Assembly: GCF_014635665.1 (NCBI RefSeq)
Contig: NZ_BMDG01000004.1
Span: 124,001 to 188,000, forward strand
DNA length: 64,000 nucleotides
Source of the DNA: Isoptericola cucumis
GTDB lineage: Bacteria; Actinomycetota; Actinomycetes; Actinomycetales; Cellulomonadaceae
Direction of reading: 5' to 3'
The notes under the pieces are model-generated. The model made no database searches and was not told the DNA's origin. It worked only from the letters and a program-made list of their open reading frames with translations. The position numbers and the translations under genes are program-made. Shown here piece after piece: positions 51,479 through 58,469 of this stretch; the first letter of the stretch is position 1; each line of letters opens with the position of its first letter.

Positions 51479-51529
51479 ATGTGGGCCTGGCGTCCAAGCG
51501 TGAATCCCTTCTCACGTCTTGGAGACATC

Positions 51530-52411
51530 ATGGCTATTTCCACCACCACCGCCGCCGAGCTCACCGCCGAGCAGGTTCAGAGCATCCTCGTGCAGCCCCT
51601 CGAGGCCGCGTCCGTCTTCCTCGCTTCTGGCCCGCGCGTCTTCGACACCAACGGCTCGAGCGTCCGCATCCCCAAGCTGGGCGGCGAGACCTCGCCGGGC
51701 TGGGCCGGTCAGAACGCTCAGATCGCTGAGGTGAACCCGGACTTCGACGAGGTCGTGCTCCTGCCGGACACGATGCTCTCGGTCAAGACCCTCACGCGCT
51801 TCTCCAACGAGCTGGCCCGCCAGTCCGTCGTGAGCCTGGACGCGGCCCTGCGTGACCGCCTCGTGCGCGACGTCGCCACGGCGCTCGACAAGGAGTTCAT
51901 CGCGGGCACCACGACCAACGGCACCAAGCCGCTCGGTCTGATCAACTACGCCGACCGTCAGAAGATCACCGGCGTTGGCGCGGTCAGCATCGACGACCTG
52001 CACGACGCTGAGGGCCTGGCCCTGGGCGCGGACGTCGACCCGGCCGGTCTGCGCTGGATGATGAACCCCCGCGACTTCGTCGCCATCCGCAAGCTCAAGG
52101 CGTCCGGCACCGGTGCGTACCTGGTGCAGCCGGACGTGACCGCTGCGGGCGGGTACACGCTCCTGGGCCACCCGGTGACCGTCACGAGCCGCGTGCCCAA
52201 GAACCTGGGCACCGGCACGAACGAGTCCGTCATCGCGCTCTGGGACCCGTCTCAGGTGGCCGTCGCGCGCGACATGGCCCCCTCGGTCAAGATCCTCGAC
52301 CAGACGTTCGGGGACTACGACCAGCAGGCCATCCGCGTCGTGGCCCGCTACGACGCCAAGCCGCTCAACGGCGAGGCCGTCGTCACGCTCGAGGGCGTCA
52401 CGGCCGCCTGA
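51530..52411 (+). CDS. Phage major capsid protein (HK97 fold)
   Basis: A 293-residue capsid subunit. Segments typical of the fold are visible: the N-arm EQVQSILVQPLEAASVFLAS, the E-loop region VRIPKLGGETSPGWAGQNAQ, the long spine helix SNELARQSVVSLDAALRDRL and the P/A-domain MMNPRDFVAIRKLK and LGHPVTVTSRVP, ending with ARYDAKPLNGEAVVTLEGV. There is no N-terminal delta domain, in line with a separate scaffold gene and no protease. ATG 51530 with GGAGA (51521-51525) is preferred; an upstream GTG lies inside the hairpin. Confidence 0.9.
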   Translation: MAISTTTAAELTAEQVQSILVQPLEAASVFLASGPRVFDTNGSSVRIPKLGGETSPGWAGQNAQIAEVNPDFDEVVLLPDTMLSVKTLTRFSNELARQSVVSLDAALRDRLVRDVATALDKEFIAGTTTNGTKPLGLINYADRQKITGVGAVSIDDLHDAEGLALGADVDPAGLRWMMNPRDFVAIRKLKASGTGAYLVQPDVTAAGGYTLLGHPVTVTSRVPKNLGTGTNESVIALWDPSQVAVARDMAPSVKILDQTFGDYDQQAIRVVARYDAKPLNGEAVVTLEGVTAA

Positions 52412-52731
52412 TGGCCGCTCCCACCTCAGAGCAGGTGGCCGCATACCTCGGCAAGGGTGACGACAGTGGCCTCGTCACCCTTGCCGGGCAGCACCTGCCC
52501 ATCGTCACCGCGTTCGTACGGGCCTACGTGCGCGGCAACGGCTTCACGGACAACGAGCCGAACGCCGACCTCGAGGCCGTCGTCGTGTCCGCTACGGCAC
52601 GGCTGACCGCCAACCCGGAGCAGGTCACCCGTCGCCAGCTCGACGACTACGCGGAGAACCCGGCGACGCTCCACGGCTTCACGCTCCCCGAGCTGGCGAT
52701 CCTCCACCTCTACCGCCGACGGGTCGCCTGA
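52411..52731 (+). CDS. Head-tail connector-like protein
   Basis: A 106-residue helical protein. The N-terminus SEQVAAYLGKGDDSGLVTLA and the middle LPIVTAFVRAYVRGNGF with a later DLEAVVVSATARL resemble the small gp6/gp15-type adaptor proteins that sit under the portal. Start and stop share single bases with neighbours (TGATG), a tight coupling. Function is inferred from position after the capsid gene. Confidence 0.7.
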   Translation: MAAPTSEQVAAYLGKGDDSGLVTLAGQHLPIVTAFVRAYVRGNGFTDNEPNADLEAVVVSATARLTANPEQVTRRQLDDYAENPATLHGFTLPELAILHLYRRRVA

Positions 52732-53135
52732 TGGACGCCGCCGGCATGATCCGCAACGGCCGCGCCGTCGCGCTCCGGTACATGAAGGCCACGGGGACCA
52801 CCGTCACCCTGGGCCGCAACACCGGTGCACTCGACCCCGAGACGTTCGACCCGATCCTCACGACCGTCTACAGCGGTCCGGGACGGGTGCAGACGAACGA
52901 GGCCGTCGAGCGTGAAGTGGAAGTCGGCGGGGGAACCGTCGTCGTGCAGCGGTACGCCGTGCACATCCCGGTCGGGGACTTCACTCCGGCGATCAACGAC
53001 GTCGTGACGGTCACCGCGTCCGCGCTCGATGCCAACCTCGTCGGACGGCAGTTCACGGTTCGGTCGCTGCTCCACAAGAGCGCCGCGACCGCATACCGGC
53101 TCGGCGTGGAGGACACCAACGGCTTCGGTGCCTGA
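52731..53135 (+). CDS. Head-completion protein (DUF6093-like)
   Basis: A 134-residue beta-rich protein: GMIRNGRAVALRYM, then YSGPGRVQTNEAVEREVEVG and a C-terminal VVTVTASALDANLVGRQF. The layout resembles phage head-closure proteins annotated as DUF6093, which would be the last neck component before tail genes. Here it is the last gene of the element: a terminator and attR follow and no tail gene exists. The family match is from memory of the pattern and is moderate. Confidence 0.65.
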   Translation: MDAAGMIRNGRAVALRYMKATGTTVTLGRNTGALDPETFDPILTTVYSGPGRVQTNEAVEREVEVGGGTVVVQRYAVHIPVGDFTPAINDVVTVTASALDANLVGRQFTVRSLLHKSAATAYRLGVEDTNGFGA

Positions 53136-53169
53136 CCAAGTCCGTAGCGGGCTGACGTCCCGCACGGCT

Positions 53170-53202
53170 AGGCCCCGGTCCCTCACGAGGGGGCCGGGGC
53201 CT
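53170..53202 (+). terminator. Hairpin terminator at the right end of the element
   Basis: A G+C-rich stem of about 15 bp with one bulge (AGGCCCCGGTCCC... pairing with ...GGGCCGGGGCCT), 34 bases after the last gene of the element; it ends with a TTAG. Confidence 0.65.
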
Positions 53203-53204
53203 TA

Positions 53205-53223
53205 GTTCCATGTAGGTTCCACG
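53205..53223. promoter_or_regulatory. GTTCCATG/GTTCCACG pair, likely integrase arm sites (attR side)
   Basis: GTTCCATG at 53205-53212 and GTTCCACG at 53216-53223, 26-46 bases inside attR and matching the cluster near attL. Confidence 0.5.
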
Positions 53224-53249
53224 ACTCTGCATCGTCGCTGGTCAAGTGA

Positions 53250-53272
53250 GTGCCCCGGGCGGGATTCGAACC
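53250..53272. other. attR core, 23-bp direct repeat
   Basis: Identical to 43169-43191. It forms the 3' end of the intact minus-strand tRNA, so integration restored the gene. Confidence 0.9.
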
Positions 53273-53324
53273 CGCACTGGATCGGGTTTGAGCCGATTGC
53301 CTCTGCCGGTTGGGCTACCGGGGC
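53251..53324 (-). tRNA. tRNA-Leu(CAA)-like, 74 nt, short variable loop
   Basis: Read from 53324 downwards, the acceptor strand GCCCCGG pairs fully with CCGGGGC, the D-arm begins GCCCAACC, and the anticodon stem ATCGG/CCGAT closes the loop CTCAAAC with anticodon CAA. The T-arm is GCGGG-TTCGAAT-CCCGC and the discriminator base is A; CCA is not encoded. The variable loop has only 5 bases (CCAGT), whereas leucine tRNAs normally have a long variable arm, so the amino acid identity is uncertain. The 3' half is the integration site. Confidence 0.85.
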
Positions 53325-53533
53325 GGTGCGAGGCCCATCGAACCACACGCCCAGGTCAGGTACCCAACCCGTCCGAGCCGGCGGTCGGCCGGCGTCGCAC
53401 GGTGCGCGGCGGCCGCTCCGACCGCCGTCGAAGGAGCGCGGCGGGTGCTGTCCGCGACCGGGCGTCACGCGCGGTGCACGGTCGCGTCGCATGACTCACA
53501 CCTCGAGCGCACGCGGCCCGCCCGCGTGACGTC

Positions 53534-53539
53534 TAGGAT
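53534..53539 (+). promoter_or_regulatory. -10 hexamer TAGGAT of the ANTAR regulator
   Basis: TAGGAT ends 7 bases before GTG 53547, with no ribosome binding site; leaderless start inferred. Sequence 53325-53533 between the tRNA and this site shows no gene. Confidence 0.45.
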
Positions 53540-53546
53540 GTGACAC

Positions 53547-54227
53547 GTGACCGAGAAGCCCAACGACGCGAAGCCCGAGGCGACGGTGCCGCTCGACCTG
53601 CCGCCCATGATCGACCAGGAGCCCGAGGCTCAGAAGGTGTCGGCCGAGCGACCGGCGCGCCGCGCCGTCGTCGCCGAGGACGAGGCGCTCATCCGCATGG
53701 ACGTCGTCGAGACGCTCCGTGAGGCGGGGTTCGACGTCGTCGGCGAGGCCGGTGACGGCGAGACCGCCGTGCAGCTGGCCACCGACCTGAAGCCCGACGT
53801 GGTGGTCATGGACGTCAAGATGCCCGAGCTCGACGGCATCTCGGCGGCCGAGCGGATCGGCAAGGCGCACGCCGCGCCGGTCGTCCTGCTCACCGCGTTC
53901 TCGCAGACCGAGCTCGTCGAGCGCGCCCGCGACGCGGGCGCCATGGCGTACGTCGTCAAGCCCTTCACCCCGGCGGACCTGCTCCCGGCCGTGGAGATCG
54001 CGATCTCCCGGTACCAGCAGATCGGCGCGCTCGAGTCGGAGGTCGCCGACCTCGCCGAGCGGTTCGAGACCCGCAAGCGGGTCGACCGGGCGAAGGGCCT
54101 GCTGATGACGAAGATGGGGCTCAGCGAGCCCGAGTCGTTCCGCTGGATCCAGAAGACGTCCATGGACCGGCGACTGACCATGCGTGAGGTCGCCGATGCC
54201 GTGATCGAGCAGGTCGGCGGCGCCTGA
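53547..54227 (+). CDS. ANTAR-domain response regulator (PdtaR-like)
   Basis: A 226-residue two-component regulator acting on RNA. After a ~35-residue leader, the receiver domain reads RAVVAEDEALIRMDVVETL, the phospho-acceptor Asp lies in VVVMDVKMPELDG, followed by LLTAFSQ (Thr) and YVVKPF (Lys). The C-terminal ANTAR domain (about 160-220) has RKRVDRAKGLLM, then SEPESFRWIQKTSMDRR. ANTAR proteins bind paired hairpins and cause antitermination. The gene order ANTAR regulator-polA-rpsA matches the M. tuberculosis pdtaR region. The partner kinase (PdtaS type) is not in this window. Confidence 0.93.
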   Translation: MTEKPNDAKPEATVPLDLPPMIDQEPEAQKVSAERPARRAVVAEDEALIRMDVVETLREAGFDVVGEAGDGETAVQLATDLKPDVVVMDVKMPELDGISAAERIGKAHAAPVVLLTAFSQTELVERARDAGAMAYVVKPFTPADLLPAVEIAISRYQQIGALESEVADLAERFETRKRVDRAKGLLMTKMGLSEPESFRWIQKTSMDRRLTMREVADAVIEQVGGA

Positions 54228-54235
54228 GCGCTCTG

Positions 54236-54270
54236 ACGGCGGCCCGCCCCGGACCGGGGCGGGCCGCCGT
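54236..54270 (+). terminator. Hairpin terminator after the ANTAR regulator
   Basis: A perfect inverted repeat of up to 17 bp (ACGGCGGCCCGCCCCGG and complement, one base between; the realistic stem is about 14 bp) begins 9 bases after the stop. The 54271-54437 stretch behind it has no gene. Confidence 0.7.
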
Positions 54271-54437
54271 CCGTTGTGCGGCCGGTGCCAGGCGGCTATC
54301 GTCACCTGGGGGCCGTGACCATTTCGTGATATTCGCGCTCCACGGGCGCACCCGGGTGACCCGCCCGGAGGTGCGACGGGCAGGGTGGCGGTCGTGCCGT
54401 CCCGTGCCGGTGGAGGTTCGTCGTCGAGGAGGTGCTG

Positions 54438-55169
54438 ATGCGGGCAGCCGTCGAGATCAGGGCAGTTGAAGCGGACGACCTGGCCGCGGTCGCGAGCCTC
54501 GCCGCCGAGGCGGTCGAGGAGTCGCCCACGAGCGTGCAGGCGGCTCAGGCCGAGCCCGGCCGGCTCGTGGAGCACCTGAGCGTGCTCCTCGCCGCCGGAG
54601 GCAACGTGCTGGTGGCGGCGCACGAGGGCGAGGCCTGCGGGTTCCTCGTCGTGCGCATGATCGAGCCGCTGCTGTTCGCCCCCACGTCCAGCGCCTACGT
54701 CGACGCGCTCTACGTGACCCCCGAGGCGCGCCGGCGCGGCGTCGGCCATGCGCTCCTCGCCTCGGCCTCGTCGCTCGCCGCCGAGAAGGGTGCGGAGCAC
54801 GTGTACTGCGCCCCCGCCCCGGGCGCACGCGGCATGCAGCGCTTCTTCGCCCGGCTCGGGTTCGCGCCGGCGTCCGGGCACCGCGTCGTGCCGACGGCGG
54901 CGCTGCAGCGCCGCCTCGCGCAGGAGGGGCCGCAGTCTCCGCGGGGCACCCGGTTGAGCCGTCGCGAGGCCACGCGGGCCGCGATCGAGGACCTCGTCGC
55001 CCGCCGCCGCCGGGCCCGGGACGCCGGGCTCCCGACCGGCCCTGTCGATCTGCGGGACTTCCAGGCTCAGCGCGAGGCGATGCTCGAGGCGGCGTCGGCC
55101 CCCCACGCCGGGACCCGCGACGGCGCGGTGCTCGACCCGGTGGGTCGCGGCGAGTCCCTCGGGTCCTGA
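54438..55169 (+). CDS. GNAT family N-acetyltransferase
   Basis: A 243-residue protein. The GNAT fold spans about residues 4-155: IRAVEADDLAAVASLAAEAV, AYVDALYVTPEARRRGVGHAL as the acetyl-CoA pyrophosphate loop (R/Q-x-x-G-x-G/A form) and GMQRFFARLGFAPASGH. The C-terminal ~85 residues are a basic helical extension outside the fold. ATG 54438 was preferred to GTG 54432 because GAGGAGG (54426-54432) then has a 5-base spacing. Substrate unknown. It is convergent with the thioesterase gene. Confidence 0.85.
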   Translation: MRAAVEIRAVEADDLAAVASLAAEAVEESPTSVQAAQAEPGRLVEHLSVLLAAGGNVLVAAHEGEACGFLVVRMIEPLLFAPTSSAYVDALYVTPEARRRGVGHALLASASSLAAEKGAEHVYCAPAPGARGMQRFFARLGFAPASGHRVVPTAALQRRLAQEGPQSPRGTRLSRREATRAAIEDLVARRRRARDAGLPTGPVDLRDFQAQREAMLEAASAPHAGTRDGAVLDPVGRGESLGS

Positions 55170-55205
55170 CGCGCACGTCGTCGGCGCTGTCCCTTCGCGC
55201 GTGCT

Positions 55206-55235
55206 GACCCCGCGCTCCTGACGGAGCGCGGGGTC
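55206..55235. terminator. Bidirectional hairpin between GNAT and thioesterase genes
   Basis: A perfect 13-bp stem (GACCCCGCGCTCC and complement) with loop TGAC, between two convergent genes. Confidence 0.75.
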
Positions 55236-55258
55236 TGCTGCACGTCAGGTCGCGTGGT

Positions 55259-55687
55259 TCACGCCGTGCCGAGGATCATGCAGGTGAGCCGCGCCGTGCA
55301 CACGCGGCGCCCGTCGTCGTCGGTCACCACGATCTCGTAGGCCGCGGTCGTGCGCCCGAGGTGCAGCGCGACCGCCTCGCCGTGCACCCGGCCGTCGCGC
55401 ACGCCCCGGTGGTGGGTGGCGTTGACCTCGAGGCCCACGGCCGCGCGGGCCGGCCCGGCGTGCTGCTGTGCGGCGATCGACCCGAGGGTCTCCGCGAGCG
55501 TGACGGACGCCCCGCCGTGCAGCAGGCCCGCGGGCTGCGTGTTGCCGGCCACCGGCATGCTGCCGGTCGTCCGCTCGGCGCTCACGTCGACGATCTCGAT
55601 GCCGAGCCGCTCGATGAGGCTGCCGCGTGCGGCGGCCCGCCACTGCTCGGTCGTGGCGGGGAACTCCTGCGCTGGTGTGTCGGTCAC
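55259..55687 (-). CDS. Hotdog-fold thioesterase (PaaI-like)
   Basis: A 142-residue acyl-CoA thioesterase-type protein. It shows the LIERLGIEIVDVSAERTTGSMPV start, the active-site helix NTQPAGLLHGGASVTLAETLGS with HGG, and VGLEVNATHHRG, ending YEIVVTDDDGRRVC. Such enzymes hydrolyse aromatic or fatty acyl-CoA. GTG 55687 gives a normal family length; the frame stays open upstream through polA but those residues do not fit. Its start is only 19 bases from the divergent polA start, so the two promoters must overlap. Confidence 0.88.
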   Translation of the reverse strand: MTDTPAQEFPATTEQWRAAARGSLIERLGIEIVDVSAERTTGSMPVAGNTQPAGLLHGGASVTLAETLGSIAAQQHAGPARAAVGLEVNATHHRGVRDGRVHGEAVALHLGRTTAAYEIVVTDDDGRRVCTARLTCMILGTA

Positions 55688-55693
55688 GCACGC

Positions 55694-55699
55694 TAGGTT
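55694..55699 (+). promoter_or_regulatory. -10 hexamer TAGGTT of polA
   Basis: TAGGTT ends 7 bases before GTG 55707. On the other strand a CAACCT lies 7 bases before GTG 55687, so the two -10 regions overlap within the 19-bp gap. Confidence 0.45.
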
Positions 55700-55706
55700 G
55701 GCACCC

Positions 55707-58454
55707 GTGACGACCTCTGCGCGAACCGGCCCCGGACACACGACCCGCCCCCGGCTCCTGCTGATCGACGGACACTCGATGGCGTACCGCGCGTTCTTCG
55801 CGCTGCCGGACACGCTGGTGACCTCGAGCGGCCAGGTGACCAACGCCGTCTACGGCTTCACCTCGATGCTGACGAACCTCCTGCGCGACGAGCAGCCGAC
55901 GCACGTCGCGGTCGCCTTCGACGCGGGGCGTGTGACGTTCCGCACCGAGCAGTTCGCCGAGTACAAGGGCAACCGCGACGCGACCCCCGAGGTCTTCCGC
56001 GGTCAGGTCCCGCTGATCAAGGAGGTGCTCGAGGCGCTGCGCATCCCGTCGCTGCAGCGCGAGGGAATCGAGGCCGACGACATCCTCGCGACGCTCACGC
56101 AGCGGGGCACCGAGGCGGGCATGGAGGTGCTGATCTGCTCCGGCGACCGTGACGCGCTCCAGCTGGTCACCGACGACGTGACGCTGCTGTACCCGAAGCG
56201 CGGCGTGTCCGACCTGGTGCGCATGACGCCCGGCGCCGTCGAGGAGAAGTACGGGATCCCGCCCGAGCGCTACCCGGACCTGGCCGCGCTGGTCGGCGAG
56301 ACGAGCGACAACCTGCCGGGCGTCGCCGGGGTCGGGCCCAAGACCGCGGCGAAGTGGGTGACGGCCTACGACGGCCTGGACGGCCTGCTGGAGCACGTCG
56401 ACGAGCTCAAGGGCAAGGCGGCGCAGAACCTGCGGGAGTCGGTCGACCAGGTACGGCTGAACCGGGTGCTGAACGCGCTCCTGCGCGACGTCGAGCTGCC
56501 GCTGACGGTCGAGGAACTCGCGCTCGCCGGGTTCGACCGGGAGGCCGTGCACCGCGTGTCCGACACGCTCCAGTTCGGGGCGCTCCGCGACCGGCTGCTC
56601 GCGGTCGACCCGTCGGCGGAGGCGGCCGTCGAGACGGCGAAGGGTGGGGTCGAGGTCGACCTCGTCGCCCTGGAGCCGGGGGAGCTGGCCGCGTGGCTGG
56701 CCGCGCGGGCCGGCACCCGGCTGGGGCTCGACGTCACGGGCACCGCCACGCCCGGGGCGTCGGACGCGTGGGAGGTCGCCCTGGCGGCCCCCGCCGGGAA
56801 CGGCGCGACCGGAGCCGGGACCGCCGTCGTCGTCGACCTCGCGGACGCGGCCCCGGACGACGAGCGGGCCCTCGCCGCCTGGCTGGCCGACCCGGGCGCG
56901 CCGAAGGTGGTGCACGGGGCGAAGTCGGCGTGGCACATGCTCGCCGGGCGCGACCTCGAGCTGGCGGGCGTGTCGTTCGACACGGAGCTCGCGGCGTACC
57001 TGTGCTACCCGGACCAGCGGGGCTACGACCTCGCGGACCTCGTGGTGCGCCACCTGGGCCGTGAGCTCACCGTGGGCGAGCCGGAGGGTGCGCAGGGTGC
57101 GCTCGACCTGGCCATGGCGGACGACGACGACCCGCACGAGGACCCGCGGTCGCGGCAGGCCGCGGTGCGCGCGGTGGCGGTGGCCGACCTCGCGACGGCC
57201 CTGACGGGCCAGCTCGCCGACCGCGGCGCCGACGGCCTGCTCACGGACCTGGAGCTGCCCCTGACGGGCGTGCTCGGGCGGATGGAGGCGACGGGGATCG
57301 CCGCCGACGTCGAGTACCTCACCGAGCTGGAGCGCCAGTTCGCGTCGGCGGTCGCCGACGCGGCCGCGGAGGCCTACGACGTCATCGGCCGGCAGGTGAA
57401 CCTGGGCAGCCCCAAGCAGCTCCAGGAGGTGCTGTTCGACCAGCTGGCGATGCCCAAGACCAAGAAGATCAAGACGGGCTACACGACGGACGCCGCGTCG
57501 TTGCAGGACCTGTACGTGAAGACCGGCCACCCGTTCCTCGAGCACCTGCTGGCGCACCGGGACGTGACCCGGCTCCGCTCGACCGTGGAGGGCCTGCTCA
57601 AGTCGGTCGCGCCCGACGGGCGCATCCACACGACGTTCCAGCAGACGATCGCGGCGACGGGCCGGCTGAGCTCGACCGACCCCAACCTGCAGAACATCCC
57701 CATCCGCACCGAGGAGGGCCGCCGCATCCGCCGCGCCTTCCGCGTGGGCGAGGGGTACGAGACGCTGCTCACCGCCGACTACAGCCAGATCGAGATGCGG
57801 ATCATGGCGCACCTGTCGGGCGACGAGGGGCTCATCGACGCGTTCCGGTCGGGGGAGGACCTGCACCGCTACGTGGGGTCCCGGGTGTTCGACGTGGCGC
57901 CGTCCGAGGTCACGCCCGAGATGCGGTCCAAGATCAAGGCGATGTCCTACGGCCTGGCGTACGGGCTCAGCGCGTTCGGCCTGTCGCAGCAGCTGACCAT
58001 CCCCACGAGCGAGGCGCAGTCGCTCATGGACGACTACTTCACGCGGTTCGGGGGCGTCCGGGACTACCTCACCGGCGTGGTCGAGGAGGCGCGGGCGACC
58101 GGGTACACGGCCACGATCCTCGGGCGCCGGCGGTACCTCCCCGACCTCACGAGCGACAACCGCCAGCGGCGCCAGATGGCCGAGCGGATGGCCCTGAACG
58201 CCCCGATCCAGGGGAGCGCCGCCGACATCATCAAGGTGGCGATGCTCGGCGTGCAGCGGGAGCTCGACTCCCGCGGGCTCGCCTCGCGGCTCCTGCTGCA
58301 AGTGCACGACGAGCTTGTCGTCGAGGTGTCGCCGGGGGAGCGGGAGGCTGCCGAGGACGTCCTGCGTACCCAGATGGGCGCCGCGGTCGAGCTCGACGTC
58401 CCGCTCGACGTCTCGGTGGGGGCCGGCGCGACGTGGCACGACGCGGGGCACTGA
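55707..58454 (+). CDS. polA: DNA polymerase I
   Basis: A 915-residue enzyme for gap filling and Okazaki fragment processing. The 5'-3' exonuclease (about 15-310) has LLLIDGHSMAYRAFFALP, AFDAGRVTFR, GIEADDILATL and SDNLPGVAGVGPKTAAK. The 3'-5' exonuclease-like region (about 330-500) lacks the metal-binding DxE motif (LDVTGTATPG in its place), so proofreading is probably absent, as in other actinobacterial PolA. The polymerase has motif A TADYSQIEMRI, motif B RSKIKAMSYGLAYG and motif C VHDELVVEV. The GTG start is leaderless-type. Confidence 0.97.
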   Translation: MTTSARTGPGHTTRPRLLLIDGHSMAYRAFFALPDTLVTSSGQVTNAVYGFTSMLTNLLRDEQPTHVAVAFDAGRVTFRTEQFAEYKGNRDATPEVFRGQVPLIKEVLEALRIPSLQREGIEADDILATLTQRGTEAGMEVLICSGDRDALQLVTDDVTLLYPKRGVSDLVRMTPGAVEEKYGIPPERYPDLAALVGETSDNLPGVAGVGPKTAAKWVTAYDGLDGLLEHVDELKGKAAQNLRESVDQVRLNRVLNALLRDVELPLTVEELALAGFDREAVHRVSDTLQFGALRDRLLAVDPSAEAAVETAKGGVEVDLVALEPGELAAWLAARAGTRLGLDVTGTATPGASDAWEVALAAPAGNGATGAGTAVVVDLADAAPDDERALAAWLADPGAPKVVHGAKSAWHMLAGRDLELAGVSFDTELAAYLCYPDQRGYDLADLVVRHLGRELTVGEPEGAQGALDLAMADDDDPHEDPRSRQAAVRAVAVADLATALTGQLADRGADGLLTDLELPLTGVLGRMEATGIAADVEYLTELERQFASAVADAAAEAYDVIGRQVNLGSPKQLQEVLFDQLAMPKTKKIKTGYTTDAASLQDLYVKTGHPFLEHLLAHRDVTRLRSTVEGLLKSVAPDGRIHTTFQQTIAATGRLSSTDPNLQNIPIRTEEGRRIRRAFRVGEGYETLLTADYSQIEMRIMAHLSGDEGLIDAFRSGEDLHRYVGSRVFDVAPSEVTPEMRSKIKAMSYGLAYGLSAFGLSQQLTIPTSEAQSLMDDYFTRFGGVRDYLTGVVEEARATGYTATILGRRRYLPDLTSDNRQRRQMAERMALNAPIQGSAADIIKVAMLGVQRELDSRGLASRLLLQVHDELVVEVSPGEREAAEDVLRTQMGAAVELDVPLDVSVGAGATWHDAGH

Positions 58455-58469
58455 GGCTGCCCGGGCCGG

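Larger units (their letters stand above)
43169..53272 (+). mobile_element. Integrated capsid-forming phage satellite-like element (10.1 kb)
   Basis: The element is bounded by a perfect 23-bp direct repeat matching the 3' end of a tRNA gene. It holds integrase, an HTH excisionase-like gene, a RepA-like ATPase, HNH nuclease, large terminase, portal, MuF-like protein, scaffold-like protein, major capsid and two connector-type genes, all on the plus strand and mostly overlapping by four bases. Tail, tape-measure, holin, lysin, capsid-protease, small-terminase and repressor genes are not recognisable. A packaging-and-head module without tails is the known layout of capsid-forming phage-inducible islands, which use helper-phage tails. 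The intact frames argue against simple decay. Confidence 0.8.

Noticed and set aside
51443-51529. Capsid start at GTG 51443
   Set aside because: It lies inside the strong hairpin and has no ribosome binding site; ATG 51530 has GGAGA and gives the normal capsid N-terminus.
43369-53135. Ordinary complete prophage
   Set aside because: No tail, lysis, protease or repressor genes can be recognised between the att sites, and only about 10 kb is available.
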